In this document: positions 59,995 to 64,000 of the stretch, one piece after another
Numbering within the stretch: the stretch's first letter is position 1
Layout: each line of letters opens with the position of its first letter
Assembly (NCBI GenBank): GCA_000442125.1
Contig: KE546965.1
Span: 2,046,001-2,110,000 of the forward strand
DNA: 64,000 nt
Source of the DNA: Opeltia flavorubescens
Lineage: Eukaryota; Ascomycota; Lecanoromycetes; Teloschistales; Teloschistaceae
Reading direction: 5' to 3'
Position numbers and translations under genes: made by a program
The notes under the pieces: generated by a model
Seen by the model: only the letters and a program-made list of their open reading frames with translations
Told to the model about the DNA's origin: nothing
The model's database searches: none

Positions 59995-61384
59995 AGTGAT
60001 GGATAGACACGATTTCAGATATGTGCAGCCACTACTGATATACAAGGAGAGAGGATAGACGATTGAAAATTGGTTTGAAACATAGTCAATTACTTGGAGG
60101 AGTCAGACATCTTTATATCCATCCAATACTCCATACTTAACCTCGAAACGCCTCGCTACAGAAGATTAACGGCTATTCGTGCCCCACATCTTAGCACATG
60201 GCAGTAGAAGGAAGCTATTGCATGTGAGCGAGGCATACACGAGACGGTTAATTCCGCTGTCACCAATGATGAAATTAATGCTTCGCTTAAAGCCCGATGA
60301 GAATCCAACGCCTTGCACTTGGTCGCGAAATTGGGGCTGAGCGTTGTGCTTCCGAAGACGCTAATGCATGGTAAGAAGAGGCTCTGGCCGATCGTCCAAC
60401 GGGATTGCAGTCTGAAACTTACCTACTTGGGTAATGTTTGAGAGGAGAAATTCCGTACCGGGGCAAGATGCAGTAACATAATGCAAAAGGGAAGGATGGT
60501 GATAACAGCAATGGCCGATGAACCATGTCTACTTTGCTGCCACAAATCTAACAATACTCTGGAAGAATAGATCGATCATGTTCGAAGAAGGAGAGAGCAA
60601 AGAGAAGAGATGATGTGAAAGCAGCCGCGTAATGATACCCCCAGAAATCAACCCGCTTGTAAGCACTAAAAGTAAGCATGCAATTACATGCTTATTTGAA
60701 CCACAGTCGCTTGGCCTCCGTGAGGCCATTGGCCGATCCTCTACAGGCAAGGCTTTTTCCCTCGAGAGAGTCTTTATGATTGCCGTTAATTCTGTGGTAC
60801 TACGTCTGACGATCCATCAAGATTCATGGTAAGAGTTCTACCATAACCAGTGACCATTTCAACAGGGAATATCGATACACTGTAGATCTCGATGTGGCCA
60901 GTATAATGGGCAATTTAACTAGAAAAATCGCATGTGCATTCTCCGCTTCGATTGGACAAATATTGCTGGCTCCTAGAGACATCGTGGTCCTATTGTATAT
61001 GCTCATAAATATAGATGAATACTCGATATGCCTGAGAAAGCATACACGCTTGTGTTACAGTTCAGCTCTGCCGATCAAATTGAAGTCAACCGCCCGTCGA
61101 TATTGCACTTTAGTCAGGGTATTATTGAGCGCACGTACAAAAGATGCAAAAATTCAATTTCAAGGTGAAGAGTTTACGAGACAATAATCTAGGTACACGA
61201 ATATTTCCAGCCATATCTAAGTTTCAGGGTTTAGGGCTGGAGGACTATTTGCCAAGATTCCTAGCATCTGCATATTAAGTGGAATGTAGCAACAATTGCA
61301 AGCTACGTGAAATTTGTCATGCGAAAAGATCTGGTCAGTCCAGCATGATGGAGACCACGATCTTGCAATCCAGAGAATGTTGTG
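59995..61384. other. Divergent promoter region, no supported gene
   Basis: 1.4 kb between RTA1-like (minus) and Trs130 (plus). Short open stretches at 60529-60832 and 60894-61187 show no known motifs. Confidence 0.45.
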
Positions 61385-64000
61385 ATGGACTATTCCATAC
61401 ACTCCAACAAAGTCACCGGTAAGTCTTTCGACAGTCCTGAAGACGTTGCTTTCCCTAATCGACCTCCGCTTGCGTTTAGTCGAGTATACTGATCCATCCG
61501 GCATCTATCCTGTCATCTCGAGCGACCTTCAGAGACAATTACCCTTGCGCAACCTCCACTGGAATTCGGCAACCAGGCCTCTCCGGTCTATAGCTTCTTT
61601 GCACGTTGACTTAATCAAAGCAGGCACCAGAGACATTCCCCTAGCAACCTCAGAGCGAGACAGTGTCATTGCACACGATGGAGCAGCAGGGCCAAAAGAG
61701 AATCGAAATGACCAACGCGCATCGGGTACGGGCACGAAGAAAGAGCGACGGCACCAAATCCCAGGGCTACGCCAAACTCCCTATTTGAAGTTGTTCTTCC
61801 TCCGCTGCAGTGATGTCGAGGCATATAAGGCAACATACCGCAAAGAGCTACGTGAATGGGTGAGAGACAACACGCCTCCGTCTCAAAGTACTGCATCTAT
61901 CAATGCACAAGAATTCCATGATGCCTTCGAGTGGCTCGTTGTGCATGTTGTACTACCAGACGACGGCCGGTCTATCTCACGTCCATCTAATACAAGCAAA
62001 AACGATGTTCGAAATGGTTACCGAGGATCCGATGCTGTGACGGAGAAGATCCGCACAGATTGCAATGGCACTTCCAAAACGGCCATCGATCGAGTCGCTC
62101 AAGTTCAGATCACGCGCGAAGCTGAGACAACATCCACTATCTCCCATAGCCAAGACTCTGCTACAGGATGGAGCGAATTCGTGACGAAAGCGAAAGGTCT
62201 CATTCTGGGCTCTTTCGATCTTAGAGTAGTGCAGTATGAGGAAGATATCAAGGAAAAGGATGCACAGAGGAACATCCCCGGCTGGAACTTCAATACCTTC
62301 TTCGTGCTCAAGGAAGGACTTGCGCGAGGCTTTGAGAGTGTAGGGCTAGTCGAAGACGCATTGACAGGCTATCAAGAGTTGGCCGCTGGCTTGAGTGCAA
62401 TCATCGAGAGCACTGACGGCAGTAGTCAGCAACAAGATCTCTTCAAGGAGTACACGGACGATTTGTCTACGGAGCTCAAACGCGTCTTGCAGGCTGAACA
62501 GCCGCAGAATGTATTCGAGACTGAGACCAGGTCTACTGATACACTGAATGCAAGCCCCTCTACCAAAAACGATCGAGTTGTCCTTGGTTCGGACATCTTA
62601 GACACCAACAGAAAACCTTTTCGAGAGCTAATTCTTGCCAATGAAATCTCGATCTTCGATTTTCGATGTTATGTATTTGCGAGAGAAATCTCATTGCTAC
62701 TTAGGCTTGCGTGGGGCTCTGAAACAAGCGATACCGTCAATGGCACCACGTCAGAGGACGACAGACCCCAAGATGCAGATGATGATTCAGAAATAACAGC
62801 TTCCAGTGCCAAAGACCTTTTACTGTTATCCGAGATATGTCGGCGCGCCGTGAATTTCTTCGCTTTAGCCAGTCGTCTAATAAGAGACGATTTACGAGGA
62901 TCAATAGATCCTCTGTCTAAGGGCCCTATGAAAGTAACGCCTTCATCTCTCTGGACTGTAGATGATCCGATCGAAAATATAATAGCTTCTTGGACTTACT
63001 CGGCGTGTCAATGCATCCTTGATGTTACAAATGTGTCATCTTTGAACACCCAACTTCAGGCACTCCTTCGCACCCTCAAGCCTTCAGAAAAAGCGCGCAG
63101 CGAATCTCAGGCCCACTCAGTAATGTCATCTCGCGATGGGCTTCCTCAACGGACGAGCTCACTCCCCACACCGACACGAACATCACCAAGATCCACGGCG
63201 CCAGATGATTTCCCTGCTGTAACTTCCCTTGATGCTATGCGTCTCCTACCTCCCACCTCAACACAAACAGGAACACAGGAATTAGCAGCACAGCGGGCCG
63301 AGCTCATCAGCCTTATGCGGCGTGTTGTGACGAGCCTTGGTCGACGTACGGGGATTGACAGATTTCGTGCTAATGCTATCGATGATTCACTCTCTTCAAA
63401 GCTTGATGACATGGAGGAGATCGCGTTAGACGATGCGAAGGATCATGAGAATACAAAGACGACGCTAAAGGCAAGACAAACAAGCAGTTTGCAGAATAGG
63501 AAACTCAGTCAAAGCTTATCTTCAGAAGATGCATACATCGAAACATACGAGGTTGCTTCTTCTTCCCCAATCAGGCTTATAATCATGCTGAAAAGCTTCT
63601 AGCACTTCACTGTGATGTCATTGGCCCTCAATGTTCTGGGAGAAAGACGTAGATCTGCAGAGTCTTTGACAGCTGATCTCGCAGCAGTTCAGTTGTATGT
63701 ATAGCATACATCTCAGAAATATTTGGTTATTAATACATCCTCTAGTCATATAAAGAATTATATCGGCGCGGCGTCGTATTTTCATCAGTTAGCTACCTTC
63801 TACTATGGTAATGATTGGACTCGGCTAGAAATTCCAATGCTTGACATGTATGCACGAGCCTTGAAATGCCTCGGCAGGAAGCAAGATTTCAGTCGCGTCG
63901 GACTCCAACTACTAGCAAAAAGGAAGAGCAGCCAAAGCGACATATCGTATGTATCTGCAGAGGAAGGGCAAATCCAGGAGACTTCGGGACTGAGCCAATA
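61385..64000 (+). CDS. trs130: TRAPP-II subunit Trs130/TRAPPC10 (partial, cut by window end)
   Basis: Exons 61385-61418, 61480-63551, 63603-63694 and 63746 onward to the right edge; introns of 61, 51 and 51 bp. The first exon plus the join gives MDYSIHSNKVTVEYTDPSG, and LPLRNLHWNSATRPLRSI follows, the hallmark N-terminus of Trs130. Further family segments are YLKLFFLRCSDVEAYKATYR, FFVLKEGLARGFESVGLVED and FDFRCYVFAREISLLLRL. After the third exon, YIGAASYFHQLATFYYGNDW continues the TPR-like helical repeat region. The donor at 63552 (GTTGCT) is weak, but without this intron an in-frame TAG at 63600 would end the protein. Trs130 (HypA in Aspergillus) is a core part of TRAPP-II, the Ypt31/32-activating complex in late-Golgi and endosomal transport. 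The window holds about the first 820 codons. Confidence 0.9.

Noticed and set aside
1-64000. Mobile elements, CRISPR arrays, tRNA or rRNA genes
   Set aside because: I found no transposase or reverse-transcriptase motifs, no long terminal or inverted repeats, no regularly spaced repeats and no recognisable tRNA or rRNA boxes by eye.

Overview
The window looks like nuclear DNA of a filamentous ascomycete (Pezizomycotina). The genes carry many short introns (44-113 bp) with GT..AG ends and CTAAC/CTGAC-like branch sites. The families are typical of moulds: the velvet regulator VeA, an AA9 lytic polysaccharide monooxygenase, a GH5 cellulase-like enzyme, RTA1-like and DUF7703-like membrane proteins, a cAMP-receptor-like GPCR, a Zn2Cys6 regulator and an MGA2/SPT23-type membrane-tethered transcription factor. 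I lean towards Leotiomycetes from general resemblance only. Gene density is low (about 23 supported loci in 64 kb) and spacers are long. I recognised no intact transposon, rRNA, tRNA or CRISPR array. All exon joins were read by eye from splice signals, reading phase and family resemblance; no transcript data were available.

Layout. 1-9 kb: a possible 3' gene end at the left edge, a small two-exon orphan gene, a 5-kb gene-poor stretch, then a five-exon seven-helix receptor. 9-12 kb (minus): a helix-hairpin-helix protein and a secreted GH5 enzyme. 14.7-16 kb: a DUF7703-type seven-helix membrane protein. 17.3-23.8 kb: five consecutive plus-strand genes, two DUF7730 (F-box-like start) paralogs followed by three BTB/POZ-like paralogs that share one early phase-2 intron. 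25.5-31.9 kb (minus): a broken dynamin-like gene without a GTPase domain, an amino-acid permease and an unknown protein. 32.8-38 kb: a large disordered, probably nuclear protein, an HD-domain phosphohydrolase and, divergent from it, a putative cyclase. 40-43.5 kb: AA9 LPMO and secreted SurE-like phosphatase. 43.5-48.5 kb: a 5-kb spacer leading into veA (48.5-50.4 kb), with short upstream ORFs in the presumed leader. 51.5-53.2 kb (minus): a Zn2Cys6 regulator, divergent from the MGA2/SPT23 homolog (54-58.4 kb). 59-60 kb (minus): an RTA1-like protein. 61.4 kb to the edge: the TRAPP-II subunit Trs130 (TRAPPC10), cut by the window end.

Most of this is ordinary fungal housekeeping and secretome content. 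The parts most worth a second look are the five-gene DUF7730/BTB array, the GTPase-less dynamin remnant with a low-complexity tail, the stop-free intron of the MGA2-like gene that would add a hydrophobic segment if retained, and the uORF-bearing leader of veA.
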